Below, in pieces: positions 24,167-32,812 of a stretch of 64,000 nt of DNA. Numbering within the stretch: the stretch's first letter is position 1; the number at the start of each line of letters is the position of its first letter. The position numbers and the translations under genes were made by a program. Below the pieces are notes generated by a model. It saw only the letters and a list, made by a program, of their open reading frames with translations, did no database searches and had not been told where the DNA came from. Source of the DNA: Salipaludibacillus sp047795645 (GTDB taxonomy: Bacteria > Bacillota > Bacilli > Bacillales > Salisediminibacteriaceae); contig NZ_CP181045.1 in the NCBI RefSeq assembly GCF_047795645.1, positions 3,472,001 through 3,536,000 on the forward strand, read 5' to 3'.

Positions 24167-26278
24167 TTATACAGGAACTGGATCGTCCTTTTTCACAATC
24201 GACTTTTCTAATATTTCGACGATGTCCATCGTTTTAACTTCTTCCTCTACTTCTTTCGCTTTCGTGCCATCACTCATCATCGTTAAGCAGTATGGACAGG
24301 CACTGCCGATGACACTAGATTTCGTCTCTAACGCCTGCTCTGTTCGAGCTTCGTTGACACGTGTCCCTGTATCTTCTTCCGTCCACATCATTCCGCCACC
24401 TGCACCACAGCACATTCCATTCTCGCGGTTACGTTCCATTTCTACTAATTCAATTCCTGGAATCGCTTTTAAAATTTCACGTGGTGGATCGTATACATCG
24501 TTGTAACGGCCAAGATAACACGAATCGTGATAGACGATTTGTTCGTTAACTTCATGAGTTGGTTTAATTCGTCCTTCTTGAATCCATTGGAACAATAGCT
24601 CTGAATGGTGGAAGACTTCCGCCTCCAATCCAAAGTCTTGATATTCGTTTTTGAATGAATTGTAAATATGCGGATCCATCGTCACAATTTTTTTAATATC
24701 ATTTTTCTCGAATTCTTGAATATTAGCTGTAGCTAGTTCTTGGAACAAGAATTCATTTCCGATTCTACGAGGTGTGTCCCCGGAGTTCTTTTCCTTGTTT
24801 CCTAGAATCGCAAATTTAATACCTGCCTCATTCATGATTTTTGCAAACGACTGAGCGACCTTCTGGCTTCTCTTGTCATAAGAACCCATCGATCCTACGA
24901 AAAATAGGTATTCAAATTCTTCCTCACGTTTTTTCATTTCTCTTACTGTCGGTACGTCGATATCATCGCGTCCGTCGCGCCAGTTTTCACGTTCTTTTCG
25001 GTTGATTCCCCATGGATTTCCCTGTTTCTCAATGTTCTGGATCGTCTTCTGCGCTTCTGGTTTCATCTTACCTTCTGTTAAAACGAGATAACGACGCATG
25101 TCGATGATTTTATCCACGTGTTCGTTCATAACCGGACATTGATCTTCACAGTTTCGGCACGTTGTACAGGCCCAAATTTCTTCTTCTGTGATGACATCGC
25201 CAATTAAATTAACGTCGTACGGATTAAAATCGAGTGCTGCTGCGGCTTCTTCTGTTCCCGTTGCTGCAAGTTGATTTCCCTTCGTATTGCTGAAAGCGAA
25301 ACTTGGCATCCACGGGTTTCGTGACGTAACTGCCGCCCCTTTATCCGTTAAGTGATCGCGCATTTTTAAAATAAGATCCATCGGTGACAGCATCTTCCCT
25401 GTTCCGGTAGCGGGACACATATTCGTACACCGACCACATTCGACACATGCATACAAATCGATTAGCTGTTTTTGGTCAAAATCTTCAATTTGATTTTTTC
25501 CAAATTTCTCTGCTTCTTCGTCTTCAAAATTAATCGCTTCAAGTTGCCCTCGTCTGTGCGTCGGACCTAACCATACATTCGCCGGTCCAGCAATTAAGTG
25601 CGCGTGCTTGGATTGCGGAATGTAGACGAGGAATGTGAGGAGAAACAGCAAGTGTGCCCACCAAAAAATGAAAAAACCTACCGATGCAACTGTCGGACTG
25701 ATGCCAGCAAAAACTGTTGCAATCGTTGATGCCATTGGCTCCGCGATCGTGGTTGATTTGTCTAACCAAATCATTTCCATTCCTTTGGCAAACAATTTGG
25801 ATATCATTAACCCTCCAATAAAAATCAAGACAAGCCCCGCTTTGAAGTTGCGCTTGAGGCGAACGAGTTTCTCGACATATCGGCGGTGGAACGCCCATAC
25901 GACAGCTACTAAGATCATTAGTACAACGAGCTCTTGGAAAAATGTAAAAAATGGATATAAAGGGCCTAGCGGCAAGTGTCCACCAGGGCTGGGACTGAGG
26001 CCTTTCCAAATCACGTCAATTGCACTAAATTGTACGAGTAAAAATCCGTAGAAGAACATGATGTGGATAATCCCACTTTTCTTATCCTTCAATAATTTCT
26101 TTTGGCCAAACACCATCGTTATCATGGCTTCTTTACGTTCTTTCATCGTCATAATAAACTCTGCTTTTTTTCCGAGCTTGATATATTCCATCCTCGTTCG
26201 AACTAAGGATGCGAACAAGTAGACCGCGTAACCGGTTACAAGAATGAACATAATCCAGTTAATCATAATCGGGTTCAT
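24167..26278 (-). CDS. fadF: Membrane iron-sulfur oxidoreductase FadF
   Basis: This 703-residue protein probably carries electrons from fatty-acid oxidation into the quinone pool, by analogy with ETF:quinone reductase-type functions. The N-terminal part (to about residue 240) has several membrane helices of NarI type. Two 4Fe-4S motifs follow, CVECGRCTNMCP at residue 278 and CTTCRNCEDQCP at about 371. The C-terminal half has two cysteine-rich CCG-type domains (CCGAGGG and CPYCLTMM), as in heterodisulfide reductase subunit B. AAAGGAGC precedes the ATG. A perfect FadR operator is upstream. Confidence 0.92.
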   Translation of the reverse strand: MNPIMINWIMFILVTGYAVYLFASLVRTRMEYIKLGKKAEFIMTMKERKEAMITMVFGQKKLLKDKKSGIIHIMFFYGFLLVQFSAIDVIWKGLSPSPGGHLPLGPLYPFFTFFQELVVLMILVAVVWAFHRRYVEKLVRLKRNFKAGLVLIFIGGLMISKLFAKGMEMIWLDKSTTIAEPMASTIATVFAGISPTVASVGFFIFWWAHLLFLLTFLVYIPQSKHAHLIAGPANVWLGPTHRRGQLEAINFEDEEAEKFGKNQIEDFDQKQLIDLYACVECGRCTNMCPATGTGKMLSPMDLILKMRDHLTDKGAAVTSRNPWMPSFAFSNTKGNQLAATGTEEAAAALDFNPYDVNLIGDVITEEEIWACTTCRNCEDQCPVMNEHVDKIIDMRRYLVLTEGKMKPEAQKTIQNIEKQGNPWGINRKERENWRDGRDDIDVPTVREMKKREEEFEYLFFVGSMGSYDKRSQKVAQSFAKIMNEAGIKFAILGNKEKNSGDTPRRIGNEFLFQELATANIQEFEKNDIKKIVTMDPHIYNSFKNEYQDFGLEAEVFHHSELLFQWIQEGRIKPTHEVNEQIVYHDSCYLGRYNDVYDPPREILKAIPGIELVEMERNRENGMCCGAGGGMMWTEEDTGTRVNEARTEQALETKSSVIGSACPYCLTMMSDGTKAKEVEEEVKTMDIVEILEKSIVKKDDPVPV

Positions 26279-26348
26279 AGAACCAGCTCCTTTCGATTTA
26301 ATCAGAAGTTGTTGATCAATTTGATTTTTATTATAGCATAAAAATCGA

Positions 26349-26366
26349 TGAATGAGTATTCATTCA
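26349..26366. promoter_or_regulatory. FadR operator upstream of fadF
   Basis: TGAATGAGTATTCATTCA is an exact fit to the B. subtilis FadR operator TGAATGAnTAnTCATTCA. It lies 71 bases before the fadF ATG. FadR (TetR family) represses beta-oxidation genes until long-chain acyl-CoA binds it. No fadR gene is in this window. Confidence 0.9.
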
Positions 26367-26395
26367 TAAATATTTATTAAAAAGATTTTTTTGGT

Positions 26396-26540
26396 GGACA
26401 CTGCGGATGCGTTCCTCCTGCCGAGTGTCTCGATTCTCATGCTTCTTGGACACCGCACATGATTCTTACTCTCGCAGTGTCCTGATTCTTCCTCTTTCTG
26501 GTCACTCCTCTCGCTTCTTCCTCTCGTAGTGTCTCGTCCG
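26396..26540 (+). repeat. 52-bp CT-rich hairpin repeat, second family
   Basis: GGACACTG (26396), GGACACCG (26448) and GGTCACTC (26500) start three units spaced exactly 52 bases apart. Each runs into a CT-rich segment (such as GATTCTTACTCTC) and a complementary arm (GAGTGTC, GCAGTGTCC, GTAGTGTC). The sequence differs from the 53-bp family, but period and layout are nearly the same. Confidence 0.75.
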
Positions 26541-26574
26541 TTCATCTTTCAAGCCAAATATAACTATTTAGCTT

Positions 26575-26695
26575 TGGATTTAGCTCTAATCTCGCTAGTT
26601 TAATCCCTACTCCTCGCTTTCCCGCTTCGTTCGGCTCTAATCTCGCTGATTCAATCCCTACTCCCTGCTTTCCTGCTTTGTTCGGCTTAAGTTTT
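26575..26695 (+). repeat. 51-52-bp CT-rich direct repeat, third family
   Basis: GCTCTAATCTCGCT at 26583 and 26634 and a decayed start GGCTTAA at 26685 mark units of 51-52 bases, each with TTTAATCCCTACTCC or TTCAATCCCTACTCC followed by GCTTTCC. The hairpin is weak. It adjoins the second family, between fadF and ywjE. Confidence 0.6.
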
Positions 26696-26819
26696 AGGCA
26701 TTCGGATCTTTTTCTTAACTTATTGCGAACGGAATCGTCCTGTTTTTCCAAAAATGGTTGAATTGAGGGGTGTTTGGGAATCATATTTCTGATATTCTCT
26801 TTTCGAAAGTTGGGTTGAT

Positions 26820-28016
26820 ATGGGTATTATTACTATCGTACTTGTGTTCCTTGTTGTTTGGATTACAGTTGATTTAAACATTGGTACACGTCTTCATCAA
26901 TCTCGAATTAAAAAACAAGCCCCTGCTAAAATTCGGCAGTGCGATATTCACTTTTTTTCGCAAGGCGATAAGTTATTTGATCACATGCTCCAGCACCTTG
27001 ATAAAGCCAAACATCAGATACACATGCAATTTTATATTTTTCGCGATGACAATATTGGCACGAAATTCCTCGATTTGCTAAAGAAAAAAGCCTCGGAAGG
27101 CGTTCAAGTTAAACTACTCGTTGATTGGGCTGGATATAAGATTTCAAAAAAGGCGAAGGTCTCGTTGAAAAAAGCCGGTGTAGAATTGGCAAAGACAAAT
27201 ACCCCGTCGTTTCCGTTTCTGTTTTATTCAATTCATCAGCGGAATCATCGCAAAGTTACCATCATTGATGGCGCGCATAGTTACATAGGTGGGTATAATA
27301 TCGGCGATGAGTATTTGGGAAGAGATGAAAAAATGGGGCGATGGCGCGACTATCACCTTTGCATAGAAGGAGCAGCGAGCGAGGATTTGCAACAACAATT
27401 TCTGATCGATTGGAACGGTGCTTCAGAGACTCAGCATGAGATGGGAGATATTAAGCAAAAGCCAATACGACCTGGAGATATTCCAATTCAGATCATTCCC
27501 TCTGATGGCTCTCACATTATCAACTCAATTCATGACATGTTAGATAGAGCTGAGAATTCCATTTTTATTGGCACTCCTTATTTCATTCCCAGTGAGTCTG
27601 TGAAAAACAAGCTCGTCAAACTTGCCGAGGCTGGTGTAAATGTAAAAGTACTTGTCCCAAAATATCCTGATCATCCGCTTGTGAAGGATGCGGGTTATCC
27701 TTATTTCTCAGAGTTGATAAAGGCAGGTGCAGACATCCGTCAATTTTATCAAGGTTTTTACCATTCAAAAATAATCATTATTGACGATCGACTAATGGAT
27801 ATTGGAACATCGAATTTTGATAAACGTAGCTTTCATGTAAATAATGAAATCAATTGTATTATCGACAAGCAAAGCTGGGTTGCTCCGTCGAAGAAGGAAG
27901 TTGAGAAAGATTTTTATGAGAGTGCTGAAAAAATCACGTTAAAAGACATCGAAAATCGGTCTGTTTTAGAAAAATTGAAAGAAAAAGTGGCTACACTTTT
28001 ATCGCCATTTCTATGA
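26820..28016 (+). CDS. ywjE: Cardiolipin synthase-like phospholipase D protein (YwjE/ClsB)
   Basis: This protein has 398 residues, the same as B. subtilis YwjE. One N-terminal hydrophobic helix anchors it. Two PLD HxKxxxxD motifs follow, HRKVTIIDG near residue 145 and HSKIIIIDD near 318, each followed by a G-x-x-N block (YIGGYNIGDEYLG; GTSNFDKRS). It probably joins two phosphatidylglycerols into cardiolipin in the membrane. The ribosome site before the ATG is weak (AAAGTTGGGT). In B. subtilis it also follows fadF. Confidence 0.88.
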   Translation: MGIITIVLVFLVVWITVDLNIGTRLHQSRIKKQAPAKIRQCDIHFFSQGDKLFDHMLQHLDKAKHQIHMQFYIFRDDNIGTKFLDLLKKKASEGVQVKLLVDWAGYKISKKAKVSLKKAGVELAKTNTPSFPFLFYSIHQRNHRKVTIIDGAHSYIGGYNIGDEYLGRDEKMGRWRDYHLCIEGAASEDLQQQFLIDWNGASETQHEMGDIKQKPIRPGDIPIQIIPSDGSHIINSIHDMLDRAENSIFIGTPYFIPSESVKNKLVKLAEAGVNVKVLVPKYPDHPLVKDAGYPYFSELIKAGADIRQFYQGFYHSKIIIIDDRLMDIGTSNFDKRSFHVNNEINCIIDKQSWVAPSKKEVEKDFYESAEKITLKDIENRSVLEKLKEKVATLLSPFL

Positions 28017-28156
28017 ACTTCGTCACATCGCTGACAAACTTGTAAAAAGGTTTAACCTACTTCAATAATATCTGTTTCTTTTTTTCGGGAAAGGGAATAT
28101 ACTTTTTAACAACAGGAACATTCAAAAATTAAACTCTATATATGCACTGAGCTTTT

Positions 28157-28182
28157 TTGCTGTCACCAATAGGTGGCAGCAA
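28157..28182 (+). terminator. Terminator downstream of ywjE
   Basis: TTGCTGTCACC and GGTGGCAGCAA pair around AATA, followed by TTTCTAGTTTT. Confidence 0.75.
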
Positions 28183-28246
28183 TTTCTAGTTTTACGGCCG
28201 AAATGATGATGATAGTCGTTCTCAACATTCGAAGGGACTGATTTAG

Positions 28247-30187
28247 ATGGAATTAGATCGAGTAAAACCGAATCCCGTTTCTCAACTACCTTTTACTACC
28301 CCACCTTTACTCAAAAAACTCGTTACTCATCGGCAATTAGTGCTTGCTTTAGGAGGTGGGGCTTTTCTGCTTGCAGGTTTCCTCACAGAGATTTATGAAG
28401 GGGCTCCAGTTTCCTTAGCAGTCATTTTCTACGTTATATCTTACGCAGTTGGCGGATTTTTCAAAACAAAAGAAGGGTTAGCGGATTTAATCAAAAATCG
28501 TTCGTTAAATGTCGAAATCTTAATGCTGCTTGCAGCTTTAGGTGCTGCGTCGATTGGGTATTGGAATGAAGGTGCAGTTCTTATTTTTATTTTTTCATTA
28601 AGCGGCGCACTGGAAACGTACACGTGGCAAAAGAGTGAAAAAGATTTATCAGCATTAGTGGAAATGGCACCAATGGAGGCTAATCGACTTAATCTTGATG
28701 AAGTTGAGGTTGTTCCTGTTAATGAGTTATCTGTGGGTGATCTGATTATGATTCGCGGTGGCGAACGTGTTCCTGCTGATGGTGTCGTGATTCGCGGCAC
28801 GACATCGATTGATGAATCGACAATTACTGGTGAAGCGGTTCCGGTCGACAAAGTAATAAACGATGACGTGTTTAATGGCACGATGAATGGACGGGGATCG
28901 ATTGTCGTTGAAGTCACGAGAGAGAACGCTAACTCGATTTTTCAAAAAATGATTCGTCTCGTTGAACAGGCAAAGTCGAGTCGTCCGCCTGCGCAACAGT
29001 TTATTGAAAAGGTGGAAGGTCCTTATGTGATCACCGTGATTACATTCGTTGCGTTCATGCTTGTTGTCCCGACGTTCATCTTTGGCACTCCTTTTCAAGA
29101 TACTTTCTATAGGGCGATGGTTCTTCTTGTCGTGGCGTCGCCTTGTGCTGTGGTCGCGTCGGTGATGCCTGCACTACTTGCTGCTATCTCGAACAGTGCA
29201 AGGCGAGGTGTTTTGATGAAAGGTGGGACGTATTTAGAACAACTTTCGAAAGCACAGGCAATTGCTTTCGATAAAACGGGCACGATGACGAAAGGTGAAC
29301 CAACAGTGACCGACTTTCACGTTTCCGATGGTGTTAGTGAGCAGTTAGTTTTAAATAATGCTGTTTCAATCGAAAAGCAATCGAATCATCCGTTAGCAAA
29401 GGCGGTCGTCCATTTCGGTACAAAACGAGCAGTCGATGGGAACGAAACGGTGCTGGAGAGTGAAGATGTCACAGGTTATGGCGTGAGAGCACAGATTTCT
29501 GATGAGACGTGGATGATTGGCAACTACGACATGATGCGGCAAGGTGAGTTGATGGAAGATTTCACCGTTAATCAGCCTCTCGCTAAGTCATGGCAATCTC
29601 AAGGAAAAACAGTCGTTTACATTGCTCGAAACGATCAAGTAGTCGGAATGGTTGCAATTAAAGATGAAGTGAGGGTCGAAGCGAAGGAGTTGATCGCTAG
29701 TTTGCATAAGCTTGGTATTAAAACGATTATGATTACTGGTGACCACGAGGCAACAGCAGCGTCGATCGCGGATGAATCCGGGCTCGATGACTGGGTATCT
29801 CACTGTCTTCCGGAACGTAAAGTTGCTGAAATCGACCGTTTGCGAGAGAAATACGGTTCGGTTGTAATGGTTGGTGATGGTGTCAATGATGCTCCTGCGA
29901 TGGCGAAAGCGGATATTGGCATTGCGATGGGGTCGGGTACTGATGTTGCGATTGAGACAGCCGACATTGTTTTGATGAAGAGTGAGCTCAAAAAAATCAA
30001 TTCCTCCTTTAAGCTTTCGCAGAAATTAAATCGGATCGTCAAGCAAAATCTTGTATTCTCTGTATCTGTGATTCTGTTATTGATAGCGGCAAATTTCGCG
30101 CAAAATCTTTCCCTCCCACTTGGTGTTATTGCCCACGAAGGGAGTACGATTCTTGTTATTCTAAATGGCTTACGTTTGTTGAAATAG
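28247..30187 (+). CDS. P1B-type metal-exporting ATPase (SPC class)
   Basis: This 646-residue transporter couples ATP hydrolysis to export of a divalent metal. It has no N-terminal metal-binding domain. The translocation motif is SPC (S298-P299-C300), the phosphorylated residue is D342 in DKTGTMTKGE, the actuator loop is STITGEAVP, and GDGVNDAPAM closes the P domain. The last helix has HEGSTILVILNGLRL. SPC plus HEG(S/G)T places it in the P1B-4 class with PfeT/ZosA and CoaT, so iron(II), cobalt or zinc are likely substrates. GAAGGGAC precedes the ATG. I see no PerR or Fur box. Confidence 0.9.
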   Translation: MELDRVKPNPVSQLPFTTPPLLKKLVTHRQLVLALGGGAFLLAGFLTEIYEGAPVSLAVIFYVISYAVGGFFKTKEGLADLIKNRSLNVEILMLLAALGAASIGYWNEGAVLIFIFSLSGALETYTWQKSEKDLSALVEMAPMEANRLNLDEVEVVPVNELSVGDLIMIRGGERVPADGVVIRGTTSIDESTITGEAVPVDKVINDDVFNGTMNGRGSIVVEVTRENANSIFQKMIRLVEQAKSSRPPAQQFIEKVEGPYVITVITFVAFMLVVPTFIFGTPFQDTFYRAMVLLVVASPCAVVASVMPALLAAISNSARRGVLMKGGTYLEQLSKAQAIAFDKTGTMTKGEPTVTDFHVSDGVSEQLVLNNAVSIEKQSNHPLAKAVVHFGTKRAVDGNETVLESEDVTGYGVRAQISDETWMIGNYDMMRQGELMEDFTVNQPLAKSWQSQGKTVVYIARNDQVVGMVAIKDEVRVEAKELIASLHKLGIKTIMITGDHEATAASIADESGLDDWVSHCLPERKVAEIDRLREKYGSVVMVGDGVNDAPAMAKADIGIAMGSGTDVAIETADIVLMKSELKKINSSFKLSQKLNRIVKQNLVFSVSVILLLIAANFAQNLSLPLGVIAHEGSTILVILNGLRLLK

Positions 30188-30217
30188 TATCGATTGGAAG
30201 TTATATGTGAAAATGCT

Positions 30218-30272
30218 AACGATGAAAGTGCGCACTTCTTTTGCGGAGTGGTAAGCACTTCCATCGTTTTTT
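30218..30272 (+). terminator. Terminator of the metal ATPase gene
   Basis: AACGATGAAAGTGC pairs with GCACTTCCATCGTT with one mismatch, followed by six T. Confidence 0.8.
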
Positions 30273-30312
30273 CCGTTTTATTCTCCTAAATGGAATTTAG
30301 GAAACATTTTTT

Positions 30313-31089
30313 TCAAAAACGCCCGGCAACAAACTGTCTGACGACTTGCTTTACTGCTGAGGCTCGTTTGGTCGGAAGTTGATGGCCAACATCTCCGACG
30401 AGTACCGTGTGGACAGGGCCTGATGCGCATGTTCGGAACGCATGTCTATAGTGATGAACATAGTCATCTCTGTTTCCGTAAAGGAGGAGGACAGGACAGT
30501 GTATCTTATGTAATCGATCCGTCGCAGTATACGCGAGCCCAAGTCGATAATATTCCTCTAATAATTTTGGCGACATTTTTTTGATATAACTCGATAAATC
30601 TTCTTTTTTGCTCGCCTCTCGTTCATGAGCCAATGATAGGACAGCCGCGATTAAGCTAATCTGTTTTGCTTTTGCTGCGAGAATGCCCAGTCGAAATTCG
30701 TTTCGAAGCAAAAAACTATTCACTTCAGAAAATCCTCCCATTAATATGATCCCACGTACGCGGCAAGGATAACGAATCGCCGTTTCCTGCACGATCGAAC
30801 CTCCGTTTGAATAGCCACAAATAACGGCATTTTTCACTTTCGCTGCATCTAACACACGTACGACATCATCTGCCAATAGTTCCATTGTAAGAGGCTGATT
30901 ATCATGGTTGCTTCTGCCGTTACCTCGAAGGTCCATTGTGATAACTGTGAAATATTTTGCCAACCCTGTTTTTTGGCGGCGAAATGTAACGTGCCCCATC
31001 GAAGGAGGATGCACAAAAAGGAGCGGAATCCCCTTCCCCTCCTTTTCATAATATATTGCGGCTTTCTTCCGGCCTGTTGTCCACGGCAT
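30313..31089 (-). CDS. Alpha/beta hydrolase
   Basis: This is a 258-residue hydrolase of the alpha/beta fold. The oxyanion region is FVHPPSMGH, the nucleophile Ser lies in CGYSNGGS, the acidic residue in LYGNRDDYV, and the histidine in VGDVGHQLP. MDLRGNGRSN is the usual loop before the cap. The substrate is unknown; an esterase or C-C hydrolase are both possible. The frame begins at a GTG at 31098, but GGAGG sits 9 bases before the ATG at 31089. It converges on the metal ATPase gene. Confidence 0.87.
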   Translation of the reverse strand: MPWTTGRKKAAIYYEKEGKGIPLLFVHPPSMGHVTFRRQKTGLAKYFTVITMDLRGNGRSNHDNQPLTMELLADDVVRVLDAAKVKNAVICGYSNGGSIVQETAIRYPCRVRGIILMGGFSEVNSFLLRNEFRLGILAAKAKQISLIAAVLSLAHEREASKKEDLSSYIKKMSPKLLEEYYRLGLAYTATDRLHKIHCPVLLLYGNRDDYVHHYRHAFRTCASGPVHTVLVGDVGHQLPTKRASAVKQVVRQFVAGRF

Positions 31090-31152
31090 TCGCTTCACCC
31101 TCCATCGGTATGTTCGATCATTGTCGATAGCTTATGCCGTTCAAGAATTTTT

Positions 31153-31322
31153 TATCCAAAAAATGATGTGGATACCCATTGAAACAATTTGAAGCCTAAA
31201 TAAACACCAAATATTCCGATCACGCCTGGCAAAGCTGGTGGTGCTGGAATCGGCAGTTTAATAAGTGCAAAGAGAAACCCGACGACTAAACCAGCGAGTA
31301 AAGCTAATAATATTTCTTGCAT
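31153..31322 (-). pseudogene. XapX-domain small membrane protein, frameshifted
   Basis: From the ATG at 31322 the frame reads MQEILLALLAGLVVGFLF, then KLPIPAPPALPGVIGIFGVY, then TAG at 31199-31197. This is a clear XapX (DUF1427) protein, but it stops at residue 41. One missing T in the codon after Tyr41 would restore YLGFKLFQWVSTSFFG and a stop at 31155-31153, which is how the family normally ends. It is either a true single-base deletion or a sequencing error. The family is two short membrane helices of unknown function. AAGGTGAA precedes the start. Confidence 0.6.
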
Positions 31323-31931
31323 TTCTATTCACCTTCTTAATTTTATTCAAACAGTGCAGCTGTCGCTAAGTGGGACTGGACAAGGAAGTTGATGCTTAGA
31401 AAGCAGTCGACTTCGAACCGAATGATAACTATTGAATACACTTATACTTTCCATTTACTTGTTTGTATACTCAATTGTAGAAATTTCACATCACAGTGAC
31501 TTAGCTACCTTATATATTTATGGTCCTTCCTATCCTAACAGAAAGAGGTACGTACATCTATAGTTCTGCATCATTTATGTTAAATTATTTGACATAATAG
31601 TGGAATGAATCTACCAAAAGTTGAAATTCACTGATTCTAGGCAGATCTTCTAACACGTCAAAACATTTTCAGCTACGGTGATGGGGAAGAAAATTTGGGA
31701 ATTTTTTGGGGAAAGAAAGGATTTTGCTGATTTCTGTAGAATTGATTATTAATAGAGGTACGCGATGTTTTTTATAGGATAAGAGTTTCTATGAAATTTT
31801 CTGAAAACTATTTTTTGGTGGATTGATGGTAACTGAAATTCTGCAACCGCCGCAAAAAATGGTTATCCAATGCAACCTAAACGAATGTTGTTCGTAACTA
31901 TATTAATGAGTAAATTTCGGGGGTGTATGTA
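31323..31931. other. Intergenic, nothing recognised
   Basis: About 600 bases of AT-rich DNA contain no supportable frame, array, operator or strong hairpin. A TTGACA at 31589 has no acceptable -10 partner. Confidence 0.45.
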
Positions 31932-32117
31932 GTGAATTGGTTCATTGGTTTAGGCTTAGTCATTATAACAATTGTTTGGACGGGTTTAGAGTTCGCGACG
32001 TACGAGGACAGAGGTGCAGGTTTTCATCCCTTTATTAATACTTTTAAAAAGACTTTATTGTGCCTAATACCATTATTTGCGCTTTCAGGAGTTGTCTATT
32101 ACGTGTTTTTTGATTAG
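31932..32117 (+). CDS. Small membrane protein, unknown
   Basis: This peptide of about 61 residues has two hydrophobic helices (NWFIGLGLVIITIVW and LLCLIPLFALSGVVYYVFF) joined by a polar loop with EFATYEDRGAGFHP. I do not recognise the family. The frame opens with a GTG at 31923, but GGGGGTG lies about 7 bases before the GTG at 31932. It stands just before another small membrane protein on the same strand. Confidence 0.55.
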   Translation: MNWFIGLGLVIITIVWTGLEFATYEDRGAGFHPFINTFKKTLLCLIPLFALSGVVYYVFFD

Positions 32118-32308
32118 GCATGAATAACTTCTCTTTCCAGTGTTGAAATGCCGAATCTCCTTAAATTCGTCGATTCGTTTTCCGAAAGAGGTAGGCGGGA
32201 TTATTTAGTAGTTATCTTTAGCTTTAATTAAAAGTGGGGATGCAAACAACAACTACTTTTATGAACAGTGTAGGTTTGTTTGGTTGAAATTGAAAGGAGT
32301 GTGACAAC

Positions 32309-32611
32309 TTGCCTACTTGTCAAAATTGTTATAAGAAATGGACTTGGAAACAAACGTTGAAAAGTGGATTCACTATAGACATCGGTATGAAATGTCCTCA
32401 TTGTGGGAAAACACAATATCTCACTACTAAATCAAAAAGAAACAATTTTATTTGTACCCTTTTCATCCTGTCTCCAATGCTACTTCCTATGTTCTTTAAT
32501 GTATCAGCTATCATATCGTTGTTTTTAATTATTGGATTTGCTTTATTAACAATCGGACTTTCTCCGTTATATATAGAATTATCAAATGATGAAGACCCTG
32601 TCAGATGGTAG
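32309..32611 (+). CDS. Membrane zinc-finger protein of the CxxC-20-CxxC type
   Basis: This 100-residue protein starts PTCQNCYKKWTWKQTL, then CPHCGK about 21 residues further on, so two CxxC pairs form a small zinc ribbon. Two hydrophobic helices and a short polar tail follow. This is the layout of the TIGR04104 family common in Bacillaceae, function unknown. The start is TTG at 32309, with AAAGGAG about 10 bases upstream. A terminator follows. Confidence 0.75.
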   Translation: MPTCQNCYKKWTWKQTLKSGFTIDIGMKCPHCGKTQYLTTKSKRNNFICTLFILSPMLLPMFFNVSAIISLFLIIGFALLTIGLSPLYIELSNDEDPVRW

Positions 32612-32631
32612 AAAAATAACAAGGGATTTTA

Positions 32632-32675
32632 AAATACTGAACAAAAAGAGGTTTCTTCTTGTTCAGTATTTTTTT
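32632..32675 (+). terminator. Terminator of the zinc-ribbon protein gene
   Basis: AAATACTGAACAA and TTGTTCAGTATTT form a 13-bp stem, followed by a T run. Confidence 0.9.
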
Positions 32676-32679
32676 GGAT

Positions 32680-32745
32680 CTCGCTCGCATAAAGCTCTTG
32701 TGACCCTTCTTTCCTGATTCAGCTCGCCATGGGGCACAAGTCACT
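32680..32745 (+). repeat. Single copy of the 53-bp hairpin repeat
   Basis: CTCTTGTGACCCTTCTTTCC, TGATTCAGCTCGCCATGGGG and CACAAGTCACTCTACCTCT follow one another as in the arrays. It is a single unit between the convergent ends of the zinc-ribbon gene and argS. Confidence 0.85.
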
Positions 32746-32759
32746 CTACCTCTCTACTT

Positions 32760-32806
32760 ATAACCAATAACCCACTCTTCGAATCGAAGAGTGGGTTATT
32801 GGTTAT
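32760..32806. terminator. Perfect 23-bp inverted repeat at the argS 3' end
   Basis: Two perfect 23-base arms (left arm starts ATAACCAATAACCC, right arm ends GGGTTATTGGTTAT) flank a single central A at 32783. It begins six bases after the argS stop. No T run follows on the minus strand. It may still terminate or protect the argS mRNA. Confidence 0.7.
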
Positions 32807-32812
32807 ATGAAA

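Noticed and set aside
28017..28246. PerR or Fur box before the metal ATPase gene
   Set aside because: I found no convincing palindrome, so regulation of the transporter is left open.
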